From: JADKIH01 sp964595205
GTDB taxonomy: Bacteria > Bacteroidota > Bacteroidia > AKYH767-A > 2013-40CM-41-45
NCBI GenBank assembly: GCA_964595205.1
Contig: CAZQOQ010000036.1
Coordinates: 333,355-397,354, forward strand
DNA length: 64,000 nucleotides
Direction: 5' to 3'
Shown here: positions 55,501 through 63,524 of the stretch, piece by piece
Layout: every line of letters starts with the position of its first letter
How positions within the stretch are numbered: position 1 is the stretch's first letter
Made by a program: the position numbers and the translations under genes
Notes under the pieces: generated by a model
Told to the model about the DNA's origin: nothing
Database searches by the model: none
Seen by the model: the letters and a program-made list of their open reading frames with translations, nothing else

Positions 55501-58500
55501 AAGTCAGAATCTGGAACGTTGCTCGAACACAGTCTGAAATAGCGGCAGGAATGAGTTCTCTTGTATCTCCTTCTACACCGGGTTTAGTAGCTTATTATAA
55601 TATGAACGAAGGGACGGGCACTTTAACTCAGGATGTTTCAGGAGGGCATTCTGGTATCTTAACGGATGGTCCTTCCTGGGCATTTCAATCTTCAATTTAT
55701 GATAATACATATTTATGGTCAAACGGAGAAACAACTGCCAATATAGTCGCCTCAACCGCCGGATATTATTCAGTTATGCTTACCAACTCTTCCGGGTGTT
55801 CTCAGACATCAAATGTTGTTAATGTAACCATCGGAGGAACTGCATATACATATTTCGAAGATATGGATAACGATGGCTGGGGAAATTCATCCAACACGCA
55901 GTCTGCCTGCACTCCTCCTGTCGGATTTGTTTTACGCGGAGGTGATTGCGACGATAGTAATGCATCAATCAATCCCGGTATTCTCGAGATTTGTGAAAAT
56001 TCAGTTGATGACAATTGTAACGGTGAAGTCGATGAAACCGATTTACCTGCGATCACAATCACTCCCTCGGGTCCGCTTCAGTTCTGTAACGGAGATTCTG
56101 TCACACTCTCTGCCTTCACACAGGGCGCAGGAAAATATTTGCAATTCGATGGTGAAAGTTCTTACGTAAGCTTGCCAAATACTCCTGTTCTTGGAAACAA
56201 CTTCACCCTGGAAGCCTGGATAAAATCAAATTCCATTGCCGACGGTGAATATCATGGCATTATCGGATATAATACTCCGGCAGGTTTATCTCGTCCGCCT
56301 TCCTTGTACGTTTTTGATGGTGATAATATTCATGGGGGATTCGGCGATGGTGTGAACTGGAACAGCTTCATAGTGCCTGCCGGCGTTAGCCTGAACAACT
56401 GGACTCATATTGCCATGACTTTCGATGGTTATGAGCTCCGGCTTTTTGTAAATGGTGTTGTTATATATAATACGTATAACTTTTTTGGTTTGGTTCCGAG
56501 CAATCTTCCAATAACTACTATCGGAAGAGGAGATGTGTTTTTCGATGGAGCTATTGATGAAGTCAGAATATGGAATGTAGCCCGGTCGGATGATGAAATT
56601 TCTTCGAATTATAACAAACAGGTTGATCCTTCATCCTTTGGACTAATATCCTATTACAAGTTCGATGAAGGAAATTTATTATATGCCATCGATGCAAGTC
56701 CCACCGGTAATCATGGTACCAAAGTCGACCTTCCGGTCAGTGCTGTTTCAACAGCTCCGGTAAATGCAGGTACTTATCTGTGGTCTGATGGTTCTACAGG
56801 CGAATCGATTGTTGTAACACAACAAGGCGCATACAGTGTAACTCTCACAAGCATCGACGGCAATTGCAGCAATACAAGTTCACCGGTTAACGTTACAATC
56901 AACCCGACACCTGTAATCACCGGTAGTAATCTGGTAATTTTATGTTCCGGATCAGCAGCCGCACTCGACGTAACTGGTGCAAGCGGATTTACCTGGAGCC
57001 CGGCCGACGGATTAAATCAAACTACCGGCTCACATGTGATAACCAGTGCGACTGAAACGACTATTTACACGGTTACTTCCGACGACGCCGGAAGTTGTAC
57101 GACTACTGTTTCTGTTACCCTAAATGATGAGATCAGTCCAGTGATAAACAGCGGGGGAGTAACTTCGCTCTGTAATGGTGAAACAGTTAATCTTTCTGTC
57201 GAAATAGATACTTCAACCCGATTTGCCACCGTCGTTATTGATGTCAGCTCCGACTACTCGGAGGGCGGCGGAGAATCTGCTTTTGGAGGAGCTACACACC
57301 CACCTGTGGCGCGAAATGCAAACACCGGTTCTTCTTTCGACGATTGGTCGGCCGAAATGGCTCTCGGACCACCCGATGTTTATCCTGCTTACGGCGACTA
57401 TCCACTTGCCTGGTCAAGTCTTACGCCAGACTCTCAGCGTGAATACATGGTTTTGGGATTCAGTCATCCTGCTCCTATTAACTTCATCGACATTTATGAA
57501 ACATATGCATGCGGTTCAGTTGATACAGTATATATTAAAAATCCCAATTCCGGTTTATATGAAATTGTATATACCGCTCCTGCTGCAGCATTACCCCCGG
57601 TAGCACGGATACTTCATATTCCTGTAGCAGCTACTTCATTCGACGTCTCTGAAATCAGGATCGCCATAAACTCTCCCGCTGTTCCTGACTGGAATGAGAT
57701 CGATGCAGTAGGAATCGGGTACGCAATTAATTCGTATTTCTGGTCAACCGGTGAAACGACTCCGGAGATTACTGTTAGTACTACCGGTGCATATACTGTT
57801 AGCGTTGTAGACGGAAACGGATGCTCTGCCTCAAGTCCGGTTCTGCAAATAAACGCAGGATCAACTCCGATCGGAAAAATAGTAGCATCTGATACAGTTG
57901 TTTGTGCAGGTAAGATGGTGACATTGGGTGCACAATCAAATGCAGCATCTGCCTCTTATTTATGGTCGAGCGATGGCGAAGTTCCTGCTTTGCCGCTTGA
58001 TCTGACAACTGCAATTATTTCTTTCGTTCCCGGAAATTTATCGTACGGGTCAAACACATATTCTGTTATCATAACAGATTTAAACAGCGGTTGCAGTACC
58101 ACTGTGCAAAAAACCATTGATATCAATCCTACACCGGTAACAGTCGCCACTGAGATCGGTGCTATGCTTTGCCGGAATACACCAAATACCATAGAAGTGA
58201 CGGCAACGGAAGGAACTCCGCCATACACCGGAACAGGAACTTTTAATGTAGATGGCGGCACTTACGGATATACAGTGACCGATGTCAACGGCTGCAGTTC
58301 TACCGATTCAATTACAGTTATCGGTGAATTGAAGTTTTCTTTGCCTCCGCTTACGGAAATCTGTTCGGAAAGCCCGCCACCTCTTGTGCTTACTGCAACC
58401 GGAGGACTGCCTCCATATAATTTTATGGGACAAACGACGAACCTGTCACCCGGAAGTTATAATTATTCAGTAACCGATGCGAACGGCTGTATTACAGCTA

Positions 58501-61500
58501 CCTCAACATTGATTTCAATCATCGATTGTATTATTCCTCCGACTGTTCCGGATGATTCAGGAACCACTGACGATCCGATCGGAATTGAATTGACGCAAAT
58601 CGCAAATGATCCGGATTCGATAACAGACTCTACCAGCACTCATTATCAGACAAACCTTGCAAGAATCCTCATTGTTGTTTGTGCCAATGTAGGCAAATAC
58701 GACAGCTTACTGGCCTTATTGCAAACTCCTGCATACGGCATGACAAACCTTTTTGATAACGGAGATACAACTCTTCTTATAACCGGTTATTTCCCGGTGG
58801 CAAATCTTACATTGCTTAACAACCTGCCAACGCTTATCAATTTCACAAATCCATATTACATACCGACGACAAACTCGGCCGCAGCAGGTATTGCATACAG
58901 CCTGGGCGACTCTGCAATGCATGGTGGCAAAGCGCGAAATGCATATAATGTTGAAGGGGAGGGAATCAAAATCGGAGTGTTGTCAGACAGCTACAATACC
59001 AAAACCGGGAATCCGGCACAAACCGATGTAAACAACGGTGATCTGCCGGGTATTACAAATGCATATAATACAAATAGTGTGGAGGTGCTTCAGGATTATC
59101 CTTACGGTGCACGTTCAGATGAAGGCCGAGCCATGCTTCAGATCGCACACGACATTGCTCCGAAAGCAAAACTGGCATTCCGTACAGGATTTATTACTCC
59201 GGGCGATTTTGCCCAGGGAATCATCGATCTCGAAGCAGCAGGCTGCGATGTAATTGTTGACGACATATCGTTTGTCACCGAGCCTTTTTTCCAGGATGGC
59301 GTCGTTTCGAATGCTGTCGATTATGTAAAGAACAAAGGAGTGTCATATTTCTCAGCAGCCGGTAATTTCGGTTCGAGTGCCTATGAAGGAATATTTACAC
59401 CTGCCCCTGCTCCGTCAGGATTTGCCGGTACGGCTCACGACTTTGGAGGCGGGGATATAATGCAAAGTGTATCCCTTACTCCGGGAGTTTATACCGTCGC
59501 TTTGCAATGGGATGATAAATTTTATTCACTGGAGCAGTTACCTGGTGCTGAAAATGATCTGAACATTTACCTGATGGATAACGCAGGAACATTATTATTC
59601 GGGTATAACAGGAATAATATCGGCGAAGATCCAATGGAAGTATTACAGTTTGTTGTGAGAGGAAACTCCACCGCAAACATCATGATTACCCGGGCAGCAG
59701 GAACCGGAAACGTCAGGTTTAAATATATTGTTTACCGCGGAGGGCTTACGATCAATGAACATCCCGGTGGAACATCTACGCTCACAGGACAGGCAAATGC
59801 TGCCGGTTCGATGGCGGTCGGAGCCGTACTTTATTCCAACACTCCTGCGTTCGGTGTGAATCCACCGACTGTCGCTTCCTTCTCTTCCGAAGGCGGCACC
59901 ATTGTGGTTGATACGATAAGGGAAAAACCGGATTTCGTTGCACCGAATGGGGTAAATACAACCGTTAATCTGGGACACTTCAACATCGATGGCGACCTGC
60001 TTCCGAACTTCTTCGGAACTTCTGCTGCCGCTCCTCATGCTGCCGGAGTTGCCGCTTTAATGGCCTCAGCTAATCTCAAATATCATAACGATACCATCAA
60101 ACCCGACTCTGTCAGAAAAATTCTTCGTTCCACTGCTATCGATATGGGTCCTGCTGGTTTCGATTTTAAAAGCGGTTATGGTTTCATCCAGGCTGACCTT
60201 GCTTTGAATCAGCTTGCTGCTCCTACACCGGTAATCGATTCTCTATTTCCTGAGGTCGGAAAATACCCGGGACTCATAGCCATGACGGCTACCATTGAAG
60301 GAAGATACTTCAGGTCAACATCCATTGTTTACCTCGGAGGAATTGCTATGCCGACAACCATGGTCAACGATTCAACACTGACTGCACAAATTCCTGTATT
60401 TGCAGGTAATCCGGCGGTACAGGTCTACAACCCTCCAATCACTTCAAGTTTAACCGACGGCGGATTTTCTGCGCCAAGGTTTTTCTTCGAAACGATTCGA
60501 CCTAAGGTTAAAGTTGTAGTTCAGAATCAGATTAAAAAATATGGTGAAGCCGTTCCGGTTTTAACGGATTCCATTTTTGTGGATAACGTACCTTATCAAA
60601 ATACATCCTGGTCATTAACAGATCTCGGACTGGAAAATAAGGTTGTGGAAACACAGGCCACCAGCCTGAGTTCTGTCGGATACTATTTGATTCGTGCTTC
60701 AATTACACCGTTGGATCCTACCATACCTCACGACCTCGCACTTATAGAAAGCTTCCAGTATGAGTTTGTCGACGGAATTTTAGTAATTGAAAAATTACCT
60801 ATCGTAGTAACACCTCGCGATACCACGCTTACTTTTGGCGACAAAGTTAGCGACATTCATTTCAACTATGATTACGATGAATCGTTAATCAATTCCGACG
60901 ACAGGGCGGCATTCCTGGAATCTATTCAGGAAATTCATACAGAAGCACTGGATACCTCTCTGGTAATAATCAACGGCCGGGCGGTGGTAAATATAAATAT
61001 CGATGACGCACTGGTCGGCAAGGGAGTATTGGTCAGCGGCAGGGCTGTGATTAACGGTCGTGCAGTAATCAACGGACGTGCAGTGATAAATGGATTTGTA
61101 TATGACAGCACAAATGTGGTCGACGTTTCGCCATCAAGCCTCGAGGCTTATGATAACAATCCTGATACCGTTCCAATCATCAACGGCCGGGCGGTGGTTA
61201 ACGGAAGAGCTGTTGTGAATGGTCGCGCCGTAATCAATGGTCGCGCCGTAATTAATGGTCGTGCCGTTATCAATGGCCGGGCTGTTGTGAACAGCACCAC
61301 GCTGAACGACAGTACTCAGGATAATAATATTATGGTTATTGATACAAACGATGTTATCGCCGGCGAGAATGATTCACTTACATTTAAAGGAATTAATTTA
61401 ATCACCGGTCTGTATGTAGGTATCCATAAGATTATTCCAGGCGCATTCCTTTCAGAAAACTTCGACGTCAGTTACGGTGCAGGCACGCTCAATATTGTTC

Positions 61501-62366
61501 CTGCTCCACTTACACTGGAGGCAAACGATACCAGCGTCTTCTACAATTCACCGTTCACATTCAGTTCAGTCGTTTCAGGTTATCAGTATAACGACTCAGA
61601 CAGTGTGCTGTTTACCGGACCAGTCACCTATGAGATTCGCGATGGATTAAACAATGTGATAAGTCCGGTTAATATTCCTGCCGGTAATTATTTTATACAT
61701 CCTGATGCGCAGCTGAAGCCGGAATCAGACTACTACCTGGTAAAAGCAAACGGCGACCTGGAAATAAAAGCACTATTGAATATTCAGACAAAAATATTCC
61801 TCGCAGGGTTTTATACCGGCGGAGGTATGATGGATAACTATGGTGCTGGCGGAAATCTTTACCAGGTGGGCATTTCTCCGAATGTGTCTGACGTTGACAC
61901 TGTGGATGTAAGTTTGATTGAACCCCTGAGCAGGGAAATTGCTGACGAGCAGAAAGCCATCTTGCAGACAAACGGAAATATAATTGTTGGTATGGGCGCA
62001 AATATTGTTGTAGGTAATGAATACTATATAAGGATCAGGCACAGGAATTCAATCGAGACATGGAGCAGTACTCCTGTGCTAATAAATGAACTCACCAACT
62101 ACGACTTCACGTCAGATCAATCAAAGGCCTATGGTAATAACATGACCGAGACATTTGATCAAAATGGCTGGGCTATTTATAATGGCGATGTTAACCAGGA
62201 TGGACAAGTTGATGGTACAGACTTCCTGGTATTATATATGTCTATTCTCAATGGAGATGGGGGGTATGTGATTTGTGACTTTAATGGCGATGGAGCCGTT
62301 GATGGCAACGACTTTTTACTTCTCGATCCGAATATACAGAATGGAGTCGGAGTTTTAATTCCTTAA
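52509..62366 (+). CDS. Giant exported multidomain protease with LamG, MopE, S8/S53-like peptidase, NGRAV repeats and dockerin-like end
   Basis: The 3285-residue protein starts with a signal peptide (MKKKYYFLICLLFVLIHSS..SFA). After a MopE-like EICGNGLDDNGNGQTDE piece come LamG domains at about 47-215, 348-525, 848-1035 and 1211-1405, MopE-type metal-binding segments near 278-318 and 1114-1178, and Ig/SprB-like repeats. The peptidase domain (about 2145-2569) has Asp2160 (GVLSDSY), Glu2205 in DEGRAM, Asp2251-Asp2252 and Ser2505 in GTSAAAPHAAG. Histidine is absent from the canonical HGTHVAG slot; Glu suggests the S53-like branch. An IPT-like domain, MBG-like domains and clustered [IV]NGRAV hexapeptides follow. 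The end (from about 3088) is the YYIRIRHRN module with two dockerin-like loops (3227-3285). No T9SS type A tail is present. A protease or adhesin at the surface is inferred. Confidence 0.88.
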   Translation: MKKKYYFLICLLFVLIHSSKSFALNGHAEICGNGLDDNGNGQTDENNALHFNGSINYIAITDQPSFTINNTITIEAWVKPEGLTTNTRRDIIGRGGTNWGLSIEGSSNPTIAGRLAFWDQANFSNTPKSSGQVTEGVWNHIAVVVTDIGSSLTIDFYINGASAGSTTSPEAQINNNSATLIVGGFGPSFGSLFSGTMDNLRVWNVARTQSQIQSDINTPFTSATGLVLNFMFDQGIAGGNNVSESVIQNVNNAFSGQLNNFTLSGSTSNWVEGRNTFRWYRDQDNDNYGTTASYIESCSAVPGYVLDSTDCNDNDPSINKPVINASGPLTFCQGESVTLSTTGGTGNALNFNGSNQYVSVSTGYATTDNLTYEAWVYPTALGAGYRAIINHNSFTTGCVHFQFDNGALQFALSGAADFYSTYAFSPNNWYHVAVTYSRSSQIVKFYVNGNFTNSIPVSSPQTIPDAKPFKIGSWNTSRYFAGTIDEVRIWNVVRTPAEILSNYNSTVPPSSPGLAMYYQFDEGSGSTVSSSVNIADNGVTGGTPTWQVPSTAPIATNTFLWSPGGATTSSINVSTLGVYYVTVTDRTGCVATSSYTFVNVKPVPTASVVPASATSFCDPDFVELDAVTNASSPAYQWKEDGSDISGETGSHLSTYVFATATYSVLVTDNGCSSLSTGVQVRIADPVNVFHVYVCPGGTGSLSAGGLCTSFEWYRDEFGGMPLATGSSFDPIITPNSGLTNTNTPGMYTFWVACASTPDCRVPAYFIITDPDDGNICTDDFCDTFTGTAYHTPVNIDDGDACTYDACLSTSGILHTPFNTIAAAIGSPDICAGGSVTINAFQAPDESAILFDGADDYILVAENSQLPITNAITIEAWVNPRDFATDDSRTILMNGVYGYGLAIEGDDGPSQNGRLGFWDQAVWTQVPKSTGQVQEGVWSHIAAVVTDVGSSLTIDYYINGVNVGSVTSPEPQIYNYAADITIGQQALNIGNFFSGMMDEVRIWNVARTQSEIAAGMSSLVSPSTPGLVAYYNMNEGTGTLTQDVSGGHSGILTDGPSWAFQSSIYDNTYLWSNGETTANIVASTAGYYSVMLTNSSGCSQTSNVVNVTIGGTAYTYFEDMDNDGWGNSSNTQSACTPPVGFVLRGGDCDDSNASINPGILEICENSVDDNCNGEVDETDLPAITITPSGPLQFCNGDSVTLSAFTQGAGKYLQFDGESSYVSLPNTPVLGNNFTLEAWIKSNSIADGEYHGIIGYNTPAGLSRPPSLYVFDGDNIHGGFGDGVNWNSFIVPAGVSLNNWTHIAMTFDGYELRLFVNGVVIYNTYNFFGLVPSNLPITTIGRGDVFFDGAIDEVRIWNVARSDDEISSNYNKQVDPSSFGLISYYKFDEGNLLYAIDASPTGNHGTKVDLPVSAVSTAPVNAGTYLWSDGSTGESIVVTQQGAYSVTLTSIDGNCSNTSSPVNVTINPTPVITGSNLVILCSGSAAALDVTGASGFTWSPADGLNQTTGSHVITSATETTIYTVTSDDAGSCTTTVSVTLNDEISPVINSGGVTSLCNGETVNLSVEIDTSTRFATVVIDVSSDYSEGGGESAFGGATHPPVARNANTGSSFDDWSAEMALGPPDVYPAYGDYPLAWSSLTPDSQREYMVLGFSHPAPINFIDIYETYACGSVDTVYIKNPNSGLYEIVYTAPAAALPPVARILHIPVAATSFDVSEIRIAINSPAVPDWNEIDAVGIGYAINSYFWSTGETTPEITVSTTGAYTVSVVDGNGCSASSPVLQINAGSTPIGKIVASDTVVCAGKMVTLGAQSNAASASYLWSSDGEVPALPLDLTTAIISFVPGNLSYGSNTYSVIITDLNSGCSTTVQKTIDINPTPVTVATEIGAMLCRNTPNTIEVTATEGTPPYTGTGTFNVDGGTYGYTVTDVNGCSSTDSITVIGELKFSLPPLTEICSESPPPLVLTATGGLPPYNFMGQTTNLSPGSYNYSVTDANGCITATSTLISIIDCIIPPTVPDDSGTTDDPIGIELTQIANDPDSITDSTSTHYQTNLARILIVVCANVGKYDSLLALLQTPAYGMTNLFDNGDTTLLITGYFPVANLTLLNNLPTLINFTNPYYIPTTNSAAAGIAYSLGDSAMHGGKARNAYNVEGEGIKIGVLSDSYNTKTGNPAQTDVNNGDLPGITNAYNTNSVEVLQDYPYGARSDEGRAMLQIAHDIAPKAKLAFRTGFITPGDFAQGIIDLEAAGCDVIVDDISFVTEPFFQDGVVSNAVDYVKNKGVSYFSAAGNFGSSAYEGIFTPAPAPSGFAGTAHDFGGGDIMQSVSLTPGVYTVALQWDDKFYSLEQLPGAENDLNIYLMDNAGTLLFGYNRNNIGEDPMEVLQFVVRGNSTANIMITRAAGTGNVRFKYIVYRGGLTINEHPGGTSTLTGQANAAGSMAVGAVLYSNTPAFGVNPPTVASFSSEGGTIVVDTIREKPDFVAPNGVNTTVNLGHFNIDGDLLPNFFGTSAAAPHAAGVAALMASANLKYHNDTIKPDSVRKILRSTAIDMGPAGFDFKSGYGFIQADLALNQLAAPTPVIDSLFPEVGKYPGLIAMTATIEGRYFRSTSIVYLGGIAMPTTMVNDSTLTAQIPVFAGNPAVQVYNPPITSSLTDGGFSAPRFFFETIRPKVKVVVQNQIKKYGEAVPVLTDSIFVDNVPYQNTSWSLTDLGLENKVVETQATSLSSVGYYLIRASITPLDPTIPHDLALIESFQYEFVDGILVIEKLPIVVTPRDTTLTFGDKVSDIHFNYDYDESLINSDDRAAFLESIQEIHTEALDTSLVIINGRAVVNINIDDALVGKGVLVSGRAVINGRAVINGRAVINGFVYDSTNVVDVSPSSLEAYDNNPDTVPIINGRAVVNGRAVVNGRAVINGRAVINGRAVINGRAVVNSTTLNDSTQDNNIMVIDTNDVIAGENDSLTFKGINLITGLYVGIHKIIPGAFLSENFDVSYGAGTLNIVPAPLTLEANDTSVFYNSPFTFSSVVSGYQYNDSDSVLFTGPVTYEIRDGLNNVISPVNIPAGNYFIHPDAQLKPESDYYLVKANGDLEIKALLNIQTKIFLAGFYTGGGMMDNYGAGGNLYQVGISPNVSDVDTVDVSLIEPLSREIADEQKAILQTNGNIIVGMGANIVVGNEYYIRIRHRNSIETWSSTPVLINELTNYDFTSDQSKAYGNNMTETFDQNGWAIYNGDVNQDGQVDGTDFLVLYMSILNGDGGYVICDFNGDGAVDGNDFLLLDPNIQNGVGVLIP
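60969..61293 (+). repeat. In-frame 18-bp repeat arrays encoding [IV]NGRAV hexapeptides
   Basis: Three clusters inside the giant gene encode the hexapeptide: one unit at 60969, a group at 61032-61097 (SGRAVINGRAVINGRAVINGF) and six units at 61179-61293. Codons differ between many units (GGC CGG GCG GTG, GGA AGA GCT GTT, GGT CGC GCC GTA, GGT CGT GCC GTT), so the peptide rather than the DNA is conserved. The arrays sit within MBG-like domains. Confidence 0.92.
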
Positions 62367-62402
62367 ATCAGGGGAAAGCATACTCTTAAAACCTATTAAA
62401 TA

Positions 62403-62451
62403 AAAACCGGTGTTCCTTATTCTTACATTTAGAAAAAGGAACACCGGTTTT
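62403..62451. terminator. Strong bidirectional terminator between the giant gene and the cytochrome gene
   Basis: A perfect 16-bp stem, AAAACCGGTGTTCCTT (62403-62418) with AAGGAACACCGGTTTT (62436-62451), has a 17-nt loop. It separates the convergent giant protease and cytochrome c genes and carries T-rich ends on both strands. Confidence 0.88.
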
Positions 62452-62477
62452 GAATTTTTACTTACTCCGGTTCCTGA

Positions 62478-63437
62478 TTATGGTTTTCGTTCTACTTTGT
62501 GATTAAGTTTCGGAACCGTACGCAGGTAAGCATAGATCGCTTTTGCTTCGCTGTCCGTAAGGTATACAAATGGCATCATCGGAGGACGAAGAGCCGGTCC
62601 GTTTGGAACTATTCCTGTCCTTAAAGCATTAACAAACTGCTCTTCTGTCCATTTACCTATTCCGGTTTCCTCATCCGGCGTCAGGTTAAGGGATGTAATC
62701 TTGTTTCCATCAGGCCCGTTCATCATATTGCCGCCGCCAAAAAAACCTTCCGATTTCTCTGGTTCGAGCATGTTCATGGTCTCAAAAGATTTCGAATGAC
62801 AAGCGTAACACTCGAGTTGGTATAGAGTAAGATATTTTCCCCATTCAAGCTGGTTAGTCGTATCAGGATTCGGAATGGTTTCTTTTGGATAGTCAAATGG
62901 CTTGAAGGCAACGAAGCATAAAAACTTCGTTAAGAATGATGGCTCAGAAGGAGGTAATTCTGTTTTTTCCGCCTGTACTTCCGGCCTGTCAGAACGCAGA
63001 TAGGCAACGATCGAACGCATATCTTCGTCAGAAATATGGATGAGCTTAGGCATATATGGCGGAACAAATTGCCCTGTAAACGGATTGATACCTGTTCGAA
63101 TAAAATATATTAACTGTGCATCTGTCCATTTTCCGATTCCTATATCCGGATCATTTGTAATATTTTTTGAATTGATAACTCCAAATTCAGGAATTTCATA
63201 CATGTGATGTCCTGTTAATTTTTCAGTTTTTTTATCGTAATGACAATTTCTGCAAAGCATGCTTGCTATTTTCTCTCCCCGTACTACACGTTCGGGTGTA
63301 ACTTCAACATTGGGTATTGCAGGTACGTTCACATCAAATTTGGGTATGCCGCGTATTGCAATAAATGCTGCGAATCCCCCGATCAGTATTAATACCAATA
63401 GTATTAATACCCCGATTATTTTGAAAACTTTTTTCAT
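62478..63437 (-). CDS. Membrane-anchored diheme cytochrome c
   Basis: The start at 63437 (MKKVFKIIGVLILLVLILIG) gives a signal/anchor helix; the in-frame ATG at 63524 would add 29 residues before it. Two c-type heme motifs are visible: C62-R-N-C65-H66 and C210-Y-A-C213-H214. Each half is about 150 residues and ends in a similar P-x-M-P block (VPPYMP near 125-130; RPPMMP near the end) providing axial methionines. It is therefore a tandem diheme periplasmic electron carrier, 319 residues from this start. Partner oxidoreductases are not in the window; the gene converges on the giant protease. Confidence 0.9.
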   Translation of the reverse strand: MKKVFKIIGVLILLVLILIGGFAAFIAIRGIPKFDVNVPAIPNVEVTPERVVRGEKIASMLCRNCHYDKKTEKLTGHHMYEIPEFGVINSKNITNDPDIGIGKWTDAQLIYFIRTGINPFTGQFVPPYMPKLIHISDEDMRSIVAYLRSDRPEVQAEKTELPPSEPSFLTKFLCFVAFKPFDYPKETIPNPDTTNQLEWGKYLTLYQLECYACHSKSFETMNMLEPEKSEGFFGGGNMMNGPDGNKITSLNLTPDEETGIGKWTEEQFVNALRTGIVPNGPALRPPMMPFVYLTDSEAKAIYAYLRTVPKLNHKVERKP

Positions 63438-63524
63438 GCTGGTGTTTTTTAATTTTAAATAAAGTTTTGTGTGGTAGGTAATAGACGGCGCTATTTTACA
63501 AAAAAATAGTTGATGAAATGACAA

